From AAA044-D11 sp009705075 (GTDB taxonomy: Bacteria; Actinomycetota; Actinomycetes; Nanopelagicales; Nanopelagicaceae): 64,000 nt of DNA. Position 1 is the stretch's first letter. Each line of letters opens with the position of its first letter. Location: the NCBI GenBank assembly GCA_965268675.1, contig OZ254179.1:1364001-1428000 (forward strand), read 5' to 3'. Shown piece after piece: positions 35,477 through 44,834 of this stretch. Under the pieces are notes generated by a model. The model worked only from the letters and a program-made list of their open reading frames with translations. It was not told where the DNA came from and made no database searches. Both the position numbers and the translations under genes were made by a program.

Positions 35477-36003
35477 ACTTTTACTCCCAAATACTTCTCC
35501 ACTTCGGAGAAGAGTTGCTCCTTGGATTTCAAAACTCCAACATGCTTGTAGGCGACTTCCCCCTCGCTATCTAAGTACCAAGTTACAGGAACTCCCATTC
35601 CAAATGAACTTTTAGTTGAGCCATCTTTGTCATAAAGGTTTGGCCAAGTCATTCCTTGCTCGATTACAAATTTTCTAGCTGATTCCATATCTTCTTCTTC
35701 AACATCGATTCCAATGATTTGAACTTTCCCGGTCGCAGCTAGTTCTCGCAAGAATGGCATCTCGTCACGGCAAGGAACACACCAAGATCCCCAAACATTA
35801 ATGACTGCTGGTCCTTTTATGGATTCCAGTAGAACTTTTGAATTTCCATCTAGACAGGTAAGTGAAGTCCCAGAAGTTTTACTTGAGTCAGTTGGAATTA
35901 CGGAGCAGGAAACTATTTTCCCAGCTGCCACATTCTTGGGCGCTGCGGTGCCGCATGATGTTAAAAGTATTGTTGAGATGATAAGTACTGAGATTGCTTT
36001 CAT
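35473..36003 (-). CDS. TlpA/ResA-like thioredoxin-fold lipoprotein
   Basis: A 176-residue extracytoplasmic thiol-disulfide protein. Lipobox LLTSC puts the lipidated Cys at 17. The thioredoxin core has VINVWGSWCVPCRDEMPF with the redox WCVPC pair near residues 78-82, and GVPVTWYLD containing the cis-Pro. It probably reduces disulfides in apocytochromes or other exported proteins. It is coupled on both sides (4-nt overlaps with nth and cvpA). Confidence 0.92.
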   Translation of the reverse strand: MKAISVLIISTILLTSCGTAAPKNVAAGKIVSCSVIPTDSSKTSGTSLTCLDGNSKVLLESIKGPAVINVWGSWCVPCRDEMPFLRELAATGKVQIIGIDVEEEDMESARKFVIEQGMTWPNLYDKDGSTKSSFGMGVPVTWYLDSEGEVAYKHVGVLKSKEQLFSEVEKYLGVKV

Positions 36004-36680
36004 CGGAAGTCTGCATCCGTTTTTACTAGAGCCATGGCTTTAACTTTATCCACTTCTCCGATTCCAAATGAGGGACACAGCTTGGCTAGCGGGCAGGCAC
36101 CACAAGCTGGCTTTCGAGAATGACAGATGCGGCGGCCGTGCCAGATCATTCGTTGGGAAAGATTGGTCCACTCTTTTTGCGAAATTAACTTCCCAACCTC
36201 GTGTTCAACTTTGACCGGATCCATTGATTGGCTCCATCCGAATCTTCGGCTCAATCTCCCAAAGTGGGTATCGACCGTTATTCCTGGAATGCCGAATGCA
36301 TGACCCAATACAACGTTTGCAGTTTTCCGGCCAACGCCAGGGAGTTTTACTAACTCAGTTAAATCCGCTGGTAGTTCACCGCCATATTCATTCATTATCT
36401 TTACTGCTGAACCTTTAAGGCTTCGAGCTTTTCCTCGGAAGAAACCAGTCGAATGAATTAAATCTTCAATCACAGCGAGATCCGCTCCCGCCATCTTTTT
36501 TGCTGTCCCATATTTTTTAAAAAGCTTTGGTGTAACTAGATTTACTCGCTTATCAGTGCATTGCGCTGATAACACCGTTGCACATAAGAGCTGGAATGGT
36601 GATTCAAAATCTAATTCACAACTTACATTTGGATAAGTTTTAGTAAGGACGCGGTAGATCGCGCGTGCTTCTGTGCTCAT
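36000..36680 (-). CDS. nth: Endonuclease III
   Basis: A 226-residue base-excision repair glycosylase/AP lyase that removes oxidised pyrimidines. The helix-hairpin-helix LVKLPGVGRKTANVVLG has the catalytic Lys, and GITVDTHFGR the catalytic Asp. The C-terminal 4Fe-4S loop is C-x6-C-x2-C-x5-C (CHSRKPACGACPLAKLC). A -10-like TAATCT lies 7 nt before ATG, suggesting a leaderless start of this three-gene operon. Confidence 0.97.
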   Translation of the reverse strand: MSTEARAIYRVLTKTYPNVSCELDFESPFQLLCATVLSAQCTDKRVNLVTPKLFKKYGTAKKMAGADLAVIEDLIHSTGFFRGKARSLKGSAVKIMNEYGGELPADLTELVKLPGVGRKTANVVLGHAFGIPGITVDTHFGRLSRRFGWSQSMDPVKVEHEVGKLISQKEWTNLSQRMIWHGRRICHSRKPACGACPLAKLCPSFGIGEVDKVKAMALVKTDADFR

Positions 36681-36687
36681 ATAGGGA

Positions 36688-36693
36688 AGATTA
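36688..36693 (-). promoter_or_regulatory. -10 hexamer of leaderless nth operon
   Basis: TAATCT ends 7 nt before ATG 36680. It is divergent from and adjacent to the crp -10 box. Confidence 0.5.
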
Positions 36694-36724
36694 ACCCGAT
36701 TGGAGTTGATGGCGCCATTGTGGG

Positions 36725-36730
36725 TATCCT
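36725..36730 (+). promoter_or_regulatory. -10 hexamer of leaderless crp
   Basis: TATCCT lies exactly 6 nt before ATG 36737. It argues for this ATG over the TTG at 36731. Confidence 0.5.
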
Positions 36731-36736
36731 TTGAAA

Positions 36737-37435
36737 ATGCCTACCCCCAAGGAGATAAACGACGAAGCTGTCGTTCGCAAGGCTCCACTCTTTAGCGCGC
36801 TTGATGATGCTGCTTCAGCCACCCTTCGCGAATCTATGACACCGGTTAAAGTCTCTAAGGGGAACACGCTTTTCAAAGAGGGTGATGCCGGAGACCGCTT
36901 ATTCGTGGTTGTGGAAGGAAAGTTAAAGCTCGGAACAACTTCTGCTGATGGTCGCGAAAATTTGCTTTCAATTCTTGGGCCGGGCGAAATGTTTGGTGAA
37001 CTTTCACTATTTGATCCAGGACCGAGAACTGCAACGGCTACTGCTGTGACAGATGCCAGATTGCTTGCACTTTCTAATGACAAAGTTATTGGTTGGGTTA
37101 CTCAACATCCAAAAGTCTCACTTCAACTTCTTGGTCGCTTGGCACAACGGCTTCGTAGAAGTAATGAAGTTCTTGCGGATTTAGTTTTCTCTGATGTTCC
37201 TGGTCGTGTTGCAAAGGCAATCATGGATCTAGGAAGTCGCTTCGGCGTCCAGAAAGATGATGGCTTGCATGTAAACCATGATCTAACCCAAGAGGAGCTT
37301 GCCCAACTTGTTGGAGCCTCTCGCGAAACCGTTAACAAAGCCCTTGCAGATTTCGCAGGACGCGGCTGGGTTCGACTCGAACCACGGGCAGTTGTAGTTC
37401 TCGATATTGAACGCTTGTCGAAGCGTGGTCGCTAA
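36737..37435 (+). CDS. crp: Crp/Fnr-family transcriptional regulator (GlxR-like)
   Basis: A 232-residue regulator. The N-terminal cyclic-nucleotide-binding domain has LFKEGDAGDRLFVVVEGKLK and the phosphate-binding cassette FGELSLFDPGPRTATATA near 85, which retains the Gly-Glu and Arg of cAMP binders. A long dimerisation helix leads to a winged HTH with TQEELAQLVGASRETVNKAL. This matches actinobacterial Crp/GlxR, a global regulator of carbon metabolism. Its stop abuts ridA with no spacer. Confidence 0.93.
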   Translation: MPTPKEINDEAVVRKAPLFSALDDAASATLRESMTPVKVSKGNTLFKEGDAGDRLFVVVEGKLKLGTTSADGRENLLSILGPGEMFGELSLFDPGPRTATATAVTDARLLALSNDKVIGWVTQHPKVSLQLLGRLAQRLRRSNEVLADLVFSDVPGRVAKAIMDLGSRFGVQKDDGLHVNHDLTQEELAQLVGASRETVNKALADFAGRGWVRLEPRAVVVLDIERLSKRGR

Positions 37436-37909
37436 CTACTTCTTTTTAAGTTCGAAGGTTAATTCGACTTCAACTGGTGAGTTAAGTGGAAGTTCTGCAA
37501 CTCCTAGAGCAGATCGTGCATGCTTTCCATTTACATCGCCCCAAAGTGCAAGAAGTAATTCAGATGCGCCATTGATAACGGCAGGTTGATTAACAAAACC
37601 TGGTGCACCATTTACATATCCAACAACGCGGACGATACGTTCTACGTCATCAACATCTGCAACTAAGTTAAGTGCGGCAAGTGCATTTAGTGCACATATC
37701 TGCGCTAACTCTTTCGCCTGTTCAACTGAAACTTCTGCGCCAACTTTTCCAGTTATTGGAATTGCGCCATTGACCATCGGAAGTTGCCCGGCAGTGAAAA
37801 CTAATTTGCCAGTCTTAACAGCAGGAACATATGCCGCTAGTGGAGCTGCGGCTACTGGAAGTTCTAGACCCATTTCTTTCAACTTCTTGCGAATATTTAC
37901 TTTACTCAT
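37436..37909 (-). CDS. RidA-family protein
   Basis: A 157-residue YjgF/YER057c/UK114 protein. Family members hydrolyse reactive enamines/imines made by PLP enzymes. Visible are LVFTAGQLPMVNG near residue 34, an ALNALAALN helix, RVVGYVNGAPGFVNQP, and ARSALGVAELPLNSPVEVEL, which supplies the conserved Arg and trimer-interface residues. It shares one base (TAATG) with the upstream DUF4177 gene. Confidence 0.9.
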   Translation of the reverse strand: MSKVNIRKKLKEMGLELPVAAAPLAAYVPAVKTGKLVFTAGQLPMVNGAIPITGKVGAEVSVEQAKELAQICALNALAALNLVADVDDVERIVRVVGYVNGAPGFVNQPAVINGASELLLALWGDVNGKHARSALGVAELPLNSPVEVELTFELKKK

Positions 37910-38067
37910 TATGCGATCACTCTCTTCATGTAAGCGACGAGTTGCTCGCCGGTTCCTGGTGCAGGAATAACTTGTACGAGTTCCCAGCCATCAGAACCCC
38001 AGGTATCTAAAATTTGTTTCGTTGCGTGTGACAGAAGTGGCACGGTTGCGTATTCATATTTATCCAT
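37909..38067 (-). CDS. DUF4177 protein (52 aa)
   Basis: A 52-residue protein, MDKYEYATVPLLSHATKQIL followed by WGSDGWELVQV, the DUF4177 signature, ending EQLVAYMKRVIA. It is sandwiched between yqeY and ridA with single-base TAATG overlaps on both sides. In actinobacteria such a protein regularly precedes the RidA gene (from memory), so a linked function is likely but unknown. Confidence 0.9.
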   Translation of the reverse strand: MDKYEYATVPLLSHATKQILDTWGSDGWELVQVIPAPGTGEQLVAYMKRVIA

Positions 38068-38525
38068 TAGTTTCCTCCGGTAAGTGCAGCTTTTACTAAA
38101 CCTGAAACAGTTCCGCCATCTGCTTTGCCGGCAATTTTAGGTTGGATTGCTTTCATTACAACGCCCATGCCTGCAGGACCTGAGGCTCCAGTTTCTGCAA
38201 TGGCATCAGCGATAATTTTCTTAACATCATCTTCTGAAAGTTGTTCAGGTAAATATTCGGTAATTACTTTGCCTTCGCTAGTTTCGCGCTCTGAACGATC
38301 TGCGTGGCCGGCATCTCTAAATGCATCTGCTGCTTCGCGGCGCTTCTTTGCTTCACGCGACAACACTGTGATGATCTCGGCATCGGTTAGAACGCGGGCG
38401 CTCTTTCCAGATACCTCTTCATTTGTGATTGCAGTTAAAACCATGCGAATAGTTCCGGAACGAAGCTCATCTCTTGAACGGATAGCCTCGGTTAAATCGC
38501 TCTGAAGTCGTTCTTTTAGTCCCAT
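38067..38525 (-). CDS. yqeY: GatB/YqeY domain protein
   Basis: A 152-residue protein related to the C-terminal tail domain of GatB. LKERLQSDLTEAIRSRDELR opens it, VLSREAKKRREAADAF lies centrally, and GPAGMGVVMKAIQPKIAGKADG is near the end. It may bind tRNA or assist amidotransferase, but stand-alone YqeY proteins have no proven role. It heads the yqeY-DUF4177-ridA operon. Confidence 0.92.
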   Translation of the reverse strand: MGLKERLQSDLTEAIRSRDELRSGTIRMVLTAITNEEVSGKSARVLTDAEIITVLSREAKKRREAADAFRDAGHADRSERETSEGKVITEYLPEQLSEDDVKKIIADAIAETGASGPAGMGVVMKAIQPKIAGKADGGTVSGLVKAALTGGN

Positions 38526-38545
38526 AGCGGTATCTTCTCACGCCT

Positions 38546-39364
38546 ATGAGTTACAAACTACGCGAGGTCACGGTCCCAGTCCTACCAGCTGGCCACCGTT
38601 CGATTCGAGTGCTGCACTTTTCTGATCTGCACCTAACCCCAAGACGTAAAACCGAAATCGCAGATATCAAATCATTCGCAGGATTAGAACCAGACCTGGT
38701 AATTAGTACCGGTGATTTTTTGGCGCATAAAGGCGCGGTGCCGGTTGTTTTAGATGCGCTTCATCCATTATTTGATATTCCTGGTCTCTTTGTTTTTGGA
38801 TCAAATGATTACTACGGACCGCGTCCAAAGAATCCATTCTCTTATCTATTTAAAGATAACGGCAAGCGAAATTTGGGACCAGATCTTGATTGGCAGGGTC
38901 TACAGAAATCTTTAACTGGAATTGGTTGGCTTGATTTAAATCATTCGCGTGAAATCCTAAAGATTAATGACACAACAATTGAAGCTCGCGGAACCGATGA
39001 TGCACATTTGAATTTGGATTACTACCCAGAAGTTGCTGGTGCCCCAGATAAAAAGGCCCAACTTGCAATTGGAGTAACACATGCGCCATATCTTCGGATT
39101 TTAGATGCGATGAGTAAAGATAATTTAGATTTAATTTTCGCTGGTCACACACATGGCGGACAAGTTCGCCTACCTTGGATTGGTGAAAGCAAAGCTCTGA
39201 CAACTAATTGTGATTTACCAACTTGGCGAGCACGCGGTTTAACTCGTGAACCAAACGAACCTTGGTTGCATGTATCTGCCGGAATGGGAACAAGTCCATT
39301 TGCTCGAATTCGTGTGGCATCTCCGCCAGAAGTTTCGTTAGTGACGCTTGAAGCCGGGTTTTAA
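38546..39364 (+). CDS. Metallophosphoesterase (YkuE-like)
   Basis: A 272-residue calcineurin-like phosphoesterase. Metal-binding motifs in order: HFSDLHLTP near 29, ISTGDFLAH, FGSNDYYG (N-D instead of the usual N-H-D), GVTHAP and FAGHTHGGQVRLP. The GHTHGGQ motif puts it with YkuE/YaeI enzymes acting on envelope lipids. There is no clear signal peptide or membrane anchor. Its last 27 nt overlap the convergent GNAT gene. In several actinobacteria a similar gene lies near nth/crp. Confidence 0.88.
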   Translation: MSYKLREVTVPVLPAGHRSIRVLHFSDLHLTPRRKTEIADIKSFAGLEPDLVISTGDFLAHKGAVPVVLDALHPLFDIPGLFVFGSNDYYGPRPKNPFSYLFKDNGKRNLGPDLDWQGLQKSLTGIGWLDLNHSREILKINDTTIEARGTDDAHLNLDYYPEVAGAPDKKAQLAIGVTHAPYLRILDAMSKDNLDLIFAGHTHGGQVRLPWIGESKALTTNCDLPTWRARGLTREPNEPWLHVSAGMGTSPFARIRVASPPEVSLVTLEAGF

Positions 39365-40078
39365 ATAATTTGTAAATTGGGCAATCTCGATCATGCCAGC
39401 TTTTTGATAAGCCTTAATTGCTGCAATATTCTTGTGATCGACCCCAAGTGAGAGAGTTTGAATTCCAAGTTCATTTGATCTTGAGATAAAGCGTTGCACT
39501 AACTCCGTTGCATATCCTTTTCCACGCATCGCTTCCACTGTTGCAACGGAGGAAATTACGTGCGACCCCGAAGACCATCGAACCAAAGCCCCAATTGCAC
39601 TTACTTGCCCTGCTTCATTTCGAACACAGCCCCACTGAATTACTTCAGGATTGCCGGGATAAACCGAAGAGCTCGGTGCATTCTCATCCAATAGTTTTTT
39701 AATGAGCTCGTCATCCTTCAACTCTTCAATACTTTCAAAGCCGGGAATAACTCTGGTATCTATTCCATAAGTATCAAATTGATTTGCAATTTCAAGATGA
39801 CCGAAAGTTGGGCCAAAACGGTTGAATGCGACTCCACATTTATCCCAGCGGGGGTCGATATAAGGATCGGGACCATAAGCCTGGCCATAGATGAAGCCTG
39901 AATGCATCGTAAAAGAGAATGAATCTTCGCTTTTAAATGCCTCTATAAAATCTTTGGAATTAACTTCCGACACAAAGATGCCGGGCCCATTGATTTCACC
40001 GAGTTGTTCGCGCGACCAACCCAACGCGACTTCTAAATCGCTGGTCCGCTTAAAACTCTTTGGCAACGAGTTCTGCAA
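39338..40078 (-). CDS. GNAT-family N-acetyltransferase
   Basis: A 246-residue protein whose C-terminal half is a GNAT domain: SSVATVEAMRGKGYATELVQRF with the acetyl-CoA R-G-x-G-x-A loop, then LGVDHKNIAAIKAYQKAGM. The N-terminal half is unassigned and rich in acidic residues. Substrate unknown. The start is uncertain: TTG 40078 overlaps the asd 3' end by 29 nt, and a TTG at 40066 is an alternative. The 3' end overlaps the convergent phosphoesterase. Confidence 0.8.
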   Translation of the reverse strand: MQNSLPKSFKRTSDLEVALGWSREQLGEINGPGIFVSEVNSKDFIEAFKSEDSFSFTMHSGFIYGQAYGPDPYIDPRWDKCGVAFNRFGPTFGHLEIANQFDTYGIDTRVIPGFESIEELKDDELIKKLLDENAPSSSVYPGNPEVIQWGCVRNEAGQVSAIGALVRWSSGSHVISSVATVEAMRGKGYATELVQRFISRSNELGIQTLSLGVDHKNIAAIKAYQKAGMIEIAQFTNYLKPGFKRH

Positions 40079-41096
40079 TCTGCGCCGTATTTAAAGCAGC
40101 ACCTTTGCGCAAGTTATCGCCGCACAAGAAGAGATCAAGTGCATGCTTATCATCGAGGCTGCGACGAACGCGACCAACCCAAGTTGGATCAGTTCCTACA
40201 ACTTCGGCAGGTGTTGGGAATTCATAATTCTCTGGATCATCAACAAGTTTTACGCCAGCAGCGTTACGCAGAACTTCTTGCGCGTCTTTTCGTGAAACCT
40301 TCTTCTTAAATATTGCATGCACTGCCAATGAGTGTGTTGTCAGAACTGGAACTCGAACACAGGTCGCCGAAACTTTTAGATCTGGCATACCTAGAATCTT
40401 GCGGGATTCATTGCGCACTTTAAGTTCTTCAGAAGAGTAGCCATCTTCTTTTAGCGAACCAGCCCACGGAATAACATTTAGCGCAAGCGGCTTTGGGAAC
40501 GGGCCGTTCTCTTTTATATGCGCCTTTGAATCATTTGCAACATCACCAGAGTTTGTTCCCGCGACTGCAGAAATTTGTGCACGCAAGGTATCGATACCTG
40601 ACTGACCAGCACCTGATGCAGCTTGATACGAAGCAACCACAAGTTCTTGTAATCCATATTCCTTATTCAGTGCGCCCATTGCAACAATCATTGAAAGAGT
40701 TGTGCAATTTGGATTTGAAATAATTCCCTTTGGACGCTTTTTAGCAGATTTAGGATTTACTTCTGGAACGACAAGCGGAACTTCTGGGTCCATACGAAAG
40801 GCGCCGGAGTTATCAACTACGACTGCGCCACGGGAAACCGCAATCGGTGCCCATTCAGCAGAAATTTCATCTGGAACATCAAACATTGCAATATCAATTC
40901 CATCGAACGCTTCTGGTGAAAGCGCAACAACAGTTAGCTCTTCTCCGCGACACATAAGTTTCTTACCGGCACTTCTTGCAGATGCAATCAGGCGAATCTC
41001 GCCATAAACATTCTCGCGCTTACTTAAAATATCGAGCATGACGGTACCGACTGCGCCAGTAGCGCCAACTACTGCTAGAGATGGTTTTTTGCTCAT
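40050..41096 (-). CDS. asd: Aspartate-semialdehyde dehydrogenase
   Basis: A 348-residue NADPH enzyme that makes aspartate semialdehyde for lysine/DAP, threonine and methionine. GATGAVGTVML is the nucleotide loop, NPNCTTLSM near 132 holds the active Cys, YQAASGAGQSG follows, and RVPVLTTHS contains the catalytic His. It is coupled to lysC by ATGA, the usual actinobacterial pair. Confidence 0.97.
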   Translation of the reverse strand: MSKKPSLAVVGATGAVGTVMLDILSKRENVYGEIRLIASARSAGKKLMCRGEELTVVALSPEAFDGIDIAMFDVPDEISAEWAPIAVSRGAVVVDNSGAFRMDPEVPLVVPEVNPKSAKKRPKGIISNPNCTTLSMIVAMGALNKEYGLQELVVASYQAASGAGQSGIDTLRAQISAVAGTNSGDVANDSKAHIKENGPFPKPLALNVIPWAGSLKEDGYSSEELKVRNESRKILGMPDLKVSATCVRVPVLTTHSLAVHAIFKKKVSRKDAQEVLRNAAGVKLVDDPENYEFPTPAEVVGTDPTWVGRVRRSLDDKHALDLFLCGDNLRKGAALNTAQIAELVAKEF

Positions 41097-42367
41097 CGTC
41101 CGCTACCCCCATAAACAACAGCCTCGATTTGTGCGGCATCTAATTCAAATGCAGTATGTGCTGCGCGAACGCCATTTTCAAGATCTGTTGCACGGCAGAC
41201 AATTGAAATACGAATCTCTGAAGTAGAAATCATTTCAATGTTCACTCCAGCATCTGCAAGGCAGGCGAAGAATGTTGCAGTAACACCTGGGTGTGAGCGC
41301 ATACCTGCACCAATAAGTGAGAGCTTTCCAATTTGATCATCGTATTGAATTGATTGGAAGCCGATTTCGCCCTGTATTCGTTGCAAAATTGTTGTTGCCG
41401 ATGATCCTTCAGTTTTTGGCAGAGTAAAGGAGATATCAGTTAGTCCAGTCGCTGCTGCAGAAACATTCTGCACAATCATGTCGATGTTAATGTCGGCATC
41501 CGCAATTGCTTGAAAGATACGTGCCGCAGTTCCGGTCCGATCAGGAACTCCAACCACAGTTATCTTTGCTTCGCTCTTGTCGTGGGCGATGCCCGCGATG
41601 ATTGCTTGTTCCATATCGGTTCCTCCTTCAGGATGATCTTTGACCACCCAGGTTCCTTCGTTGTTAGAAAATGATGAACGTACGTGAATTGGCATGTCAT
41701 AACGGCGCGCATATTCAACACAGCGCAGGTGCAGAACTTTTGCGCCGGAAGCTGCAAGCTCTAACATCTCGTCATATGTAACTGTTTTTAGTTTTTTCGC
41801 TGCAGGAACAACACGTGGATCGGCAGAGAAGATTCCATCAACGTCGGTATAAATCTCACAAACATCTGCTTCTAGTGCCGCTGCTAAAGCAACTGCTGTT
41901 GTATCCGAACCACCACGGCCAAGAGTTGTTACATCTTTTGTATCTTGGCTAATTCCTTGGAAGCCGGCGACAATTGCAATTGCACCTTCGTCAAGCGCTT
42001 CGGTAATTCGAGATGGAGTTACATCGATAATGCGAGCGCGGCCATGTGCTGAGGTTGTTATAACTCCGGCTTGCGATCCCGTAAAAGAACGTGCTTCATT
42101 TCCTAAATTTCCGATTGCCATTGCAAGTAGCGCCATGGAAATTCGCTCACCAGCAGTCAAAAGCATGTCGAGTTCGCGACCATTTGGTAGCGGAGTTACT
42201 TGGTTTGCCAGATCGATTAGTTCATCAGTGGTATCGCCCATCGCAGATACGACTACAACGACTTGGTGGCCAGCTCGTTTAGTGGCCACGATTCGATTGG
42301 CGACTCGCTTAAGCCCTTCGGCATCAGCAACGGAGGAGCCGCCGTATTTCTGAACTATTAGACCCAT
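41093..42367 (-). CDS. lysC: Aspartokinase
   Basis: A 424-residue aspartate kinase. VQKYGGSSVADAEG is the ATP/aspartate site, GRGGSDTTAVALAAALEADVCEIYTDVDG is diagnostic, and two ACT domains fill residues ~265-424 (VGVPDRTGTAARIF; ADINIDM; EMISTSEIRISIVC), so feedback control by lysine/threonine is expected. A GATATT 6 nt ahead of ATG suggests a leaderless start. An internal start for a beta subunit, as in Corynebacterium, is possible but not evident. Confidence 0.97.
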   Translation of the reverse strand: MGLIVQKYGGSSVADAEGLKRVANRIVATKRAGHQVVVVVSAMGDTTDELIDLANQVTPLPNGRELDMLLTAGERISMALLAMAIGNLGNEARSFTGSQAGVITTSAHGRARIIDVTPSRITEALDEGAIAIVAGFQGISQDTKDVTTLGRGGSDTTAVALAAALEADVCEIYTDVDGIFSADPRVVPAAKKLKTVTYDEMLELAASGAKVLHLRCVEYARRYDMPIHVRSSFSNNEGTWVVKDHPEGGTDMEQAIIAGIAHDKSEAKITVVGVPDRTGTAARIFQAIADADINIDMIVQNVSAAATGLTDISFTLPKTEGSSATTILQRIQGEIGFQSIQYDDQIGKLSLIGAGMRSHPGVTATFFACLADAGVNIEMISTSEIRISIVCRATDLENGVRAAHTAFELDAAQIEAVVYGGSGR

Positions 42368-42470
42368 GTGCTAAATATCCACCATGGATAAAGGTCTATG
42401 AAACCTAATTTCGGTTTATCTCAAATAATGAAACGCATAGGCGTATCAAATAATGAGAAATATCTAGAAG

Positions 42471-43070
42471 TTAGTTCTCAACCGTTCTTCTGCCCTCAAA
42501 TGCCCGGCCTAGCGTCACTTCATCTGCATATTCCAAGTCTCCGCCAACAGGCAAGCCAGATGCCAGGCGGCTTACCTTAATTCCGAGCGGCTTTAGCAAT
42601 CTAGATAAATATGTAGCTGTCGCTTCGCCTTCAAGGTTTGGATCGGTCGCAATAATAATTTCTTGAATCTCAGTTGCAGCAAGGCGAACCATTAATTCAC
42701 GAATACGTAAATTCTCTGGACCGATGCCATCGATCGGTGAAATTGCGCCACCAAGTACATGATACTTACCGCGGAATTCTCGAGTCTTTTCAATTGCAAT
42801 TACATCTTTGCTCTCTTCAACAACACAGATAAGTGCTGGGTCACGTCGTGGATCACGACAGATTCGGCAAAGTTCTTCCTCTGAGATATTTCCGCATTCA
42901 TTACAGAACTTAACTTTCTCTTTAACGGTGCGCAGGACATCTGCAAGACGCGAAATATCCACGCGCTCGGATTGAATAATATGGAATGCGATTCGCTGTG
43001 CTGACTTTGGACCGATACCTGGCAGGCGGCCGAGTTCATCTATTAAATCTTGGATGGCACCTTCATACAT
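42471..43070 (-). CDS. recR: Recombination mediator RecR
   Basis: A 199-residue protein of the RecFOR pathway. It has an N-terminal HhH (LGRLPGIGPKSAQRIAF), a Cys4 zinc finger (CNECGNISEEELCRIC), and a Toprim domain (ICVVEESKDVIAIEKTREF). Full-length. It follows dnaX by 6 nt, the common bacterial order, though the small ybaB gene usually between them is absent here. Confidence 0.97.
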   Translation of the reverse strand: MYEGAIQDLIDELGRLPGIGPKSAQRIAFHIIQSERVDISRLADVLRTVKEKVKFCNECGNISEEELCRICRDPRRDPALICVVEESKDVIAIEKTREFRGKYHVLGGAISPIDGIGPENLRIRELMVRLAATEIQEIIIATDPNLEGEATATYLSRLLKPLGIKVSRLASGLPVGGDLEYADEVTLGRAFEGRRTVEN

Positions 43071-43076
43071 TCGCGG

Positions 43077-44777
43077 TTAATCCTTCTTGGTTTCGCTAAT
43101 TATTTGCGCGCCAAGTTCGCGCATCAAAAGTTCTTGCCCAGACATTTGGTCGGCATCACTTGGATCTTCTGCCGCACGTGACGCTGCAGAAGTCGGTGAT
43201 GAAGAACTTGCACTTGCATCGACGACACACTCAATCTTCAAATCAAGTCCTGTTACATCCACAAATGCAACACGCAAAATTTCATCGCTGCCAGAACGAA
43301 TAAACGAATCACGTGCCCCGGCATTAACAATTCCGATTGTGATTGCCTTCTCATCCACTGCTAATACATGCGCGCTAGAACTTAGCAGCGACCAAGTTAA
43401 GCGACGACGCTTCTTTACATTTTCAATTACTTCTGGCCAGAATCTGCGAAGCGCTGCGGCATCTATTGGTCCAGTTGGTTTATTTACATTAGGCGTAGGT
43501 GCTGCTGCTCGAATTGGTGCTTTTACTTCTTCTTTAACTATTTCTTGCGCAACTTCTTTAACTGGCACATCTTTTTTAACTTCTTTAACTTCCGCTTTTA
43601 TCGCTACCGGTTGGGCGACAGAAATGTTTTCACGAAGCTCTAACCGTTCGATTCTAGAAATTAAGCCGACATCATCGCTGCCTGGCAGAAGGATGCGGCC
43701 ACAAATGAGTTCAAGCATCAACCTTGGAGCCGTTGCGCCACGCATCTGAGTTAAGCCAGCAGCCACAATATCTGCGCTTCGAATTAAGTTTGCAGTTCCA
43801 ATAATCGTTGCCTGGGCCCGCATTCGTTGCAGTTGATCTTCTGGAATCTCGCGAAGTATCTGTGATGCACTCTCTTCAACCGCCCCCACAATAATTAAAT
43901 CGCGAAGTCGTTCTAAGAAATCTTGGGTGAAACGTCGTGGATCATGCCCAGATTCAATGACCCGATCAATTGCTTTAAATAGTGTTGCGCCATCTCGTGC
44001 AGCCATTGCATCGATAGCTTCATCGAGAAGTGCGCCGTCGGTGTAGCCAAGCAATTGAATCGCAATTTCATAAGTAACGCCCGCGTCGCCAGCGCCGGCA
44101 AGCAACTGTCCAAGAACAGATAACGCATCTCGAACTGAACCACCAGATGCACGCACTACAAGTGGGATAACACCTTTAGCCACTTCAATGCCCTCAGATT
44201 TACAAACTTTCTCTAAGTGCGTTGCAAGAATTCCAGGCGGAACTAAGCGAAATGGATAATGGTGTGTACGTGATCTGATTGTTGAAATAAGTTTTTCAGG
44301 TTCAGTTGTAGCAAAAATAAATAGAACATGTGGTGGTGGTTCTTCGACAACTTTTAATAACGCATTTGCAGCGCCGGGTCCAAGTTGGTGGGCCTCATCA
44401 ATAATATAAATCTTGTAACGAGAACTTACTGGAGCGAAGAATGCTTTGTCGCGAAGATCGCGCGCGTCATCTACTAAACCATGTGTTGCAGCATCTAATT
44501 CAATAACATCAATTGACCCTGGACCATTCGCAACTAAATCTTTACATGATTGGCACTCGCCACATGGATTTGGTGTCGGACCTTTTTCGCAATTAAGTGA
44601 ACGCGCCATAATGCGAGCGCTAGAAGTTTTTCCGCAACCACGTGGACCAGAAAATAAATATGCGTGATGAATTTTTCCGGATTCAAGTGCATTTGAAAGT
44701 GGTTCGGTTACATGTTCTTGCCCGATAACTTCACTAAAAGTGGAGGGGCGATACTTACGATACAAAGCTAGTGACAT
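43077..44777 (-). CDS. dnaX: DNA polymerase III subunit gamma/tau
   Basis: A 566-residue clamp-loader ATPase. FSGPRGCGKTSSARI is Walker A, CGECQSC belongs to the zinc module (CEKGP..C..C..C), IIDEAHQL is Walker B, and TTEPEKLISTIRSR the sensor-1 region. After residue ~380 the protein is Lys/Val/Glu-rich and low in complexity, ending with a small C-terminal domain, typical of actinobacterial tau. GAGAGGAAG precedes ATG. No slippery frameshift signal was recognised. Confidence 0.96.
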   Translation of the reverse strand: MSLALYRKYRPSTFSEVIGQEHVTEPLSNALESGKIHHAYLFSGPRGCGKTSSARIMARSLNCEKGPTPNPCGECQSCKDLVANGPGSIDVIELDAATHGLVDDARDLRDKAFFAPVSSRYKIYIIDEAHQLGPGAANALLKVVEEPPPHVLFIFATTEPEKLISTIRSRTHHYPFRLVPPGILATHLEKVCKSEGIEVAKGVIPLVVRASGGSVRDALSVLGQLLAGAGDAGVTYEIAIQLLGYTDGALLDEAIDAMAARDGATLFKAIDRVIESGHDPRRFTQDFLERLRDLIIVGAVEESASQILREIPEDQLQRMRAQATIIGTANLIRSADIVAAGLTQMRGATAPRLMLELICGRILLPGSDDVGLISRIERLELRENISVAQPVAIKAEVKEVKKDVPVKEVAQEIVKEEVKAPIRAAAPTPNVNKPTGPIDAAALRRFWPEVIENVKKRRRLTWSLLSSSAHVLAVDEKAITIGIVNAGARDSFIRSGSDEILRVAFVDVTGLDLKIECVVDASASSSSPTSAASRAAEDPSDADQMSGQELLMRELGAQIISETKKD

Positions 44778-44834
44778 CGCGCTTCCTCTCTACTTTTCGT
44801 TTCCTAAATCATTTCAATAAACAAAAGAATTAAT

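Noticed and set aside
42368..42470. Lysine riboswitch upstream of lysC
   Set aside because: The spacer is only about 100 bp and the start appears leaderless; no aptamer elements are visible.
43087..43749. 220-codon plus-strand frame inside dnaX
   Set aside because: Antisense to the low-complexity tau region; composition reflects the complement of repeated Lys/Val/Glu codons.
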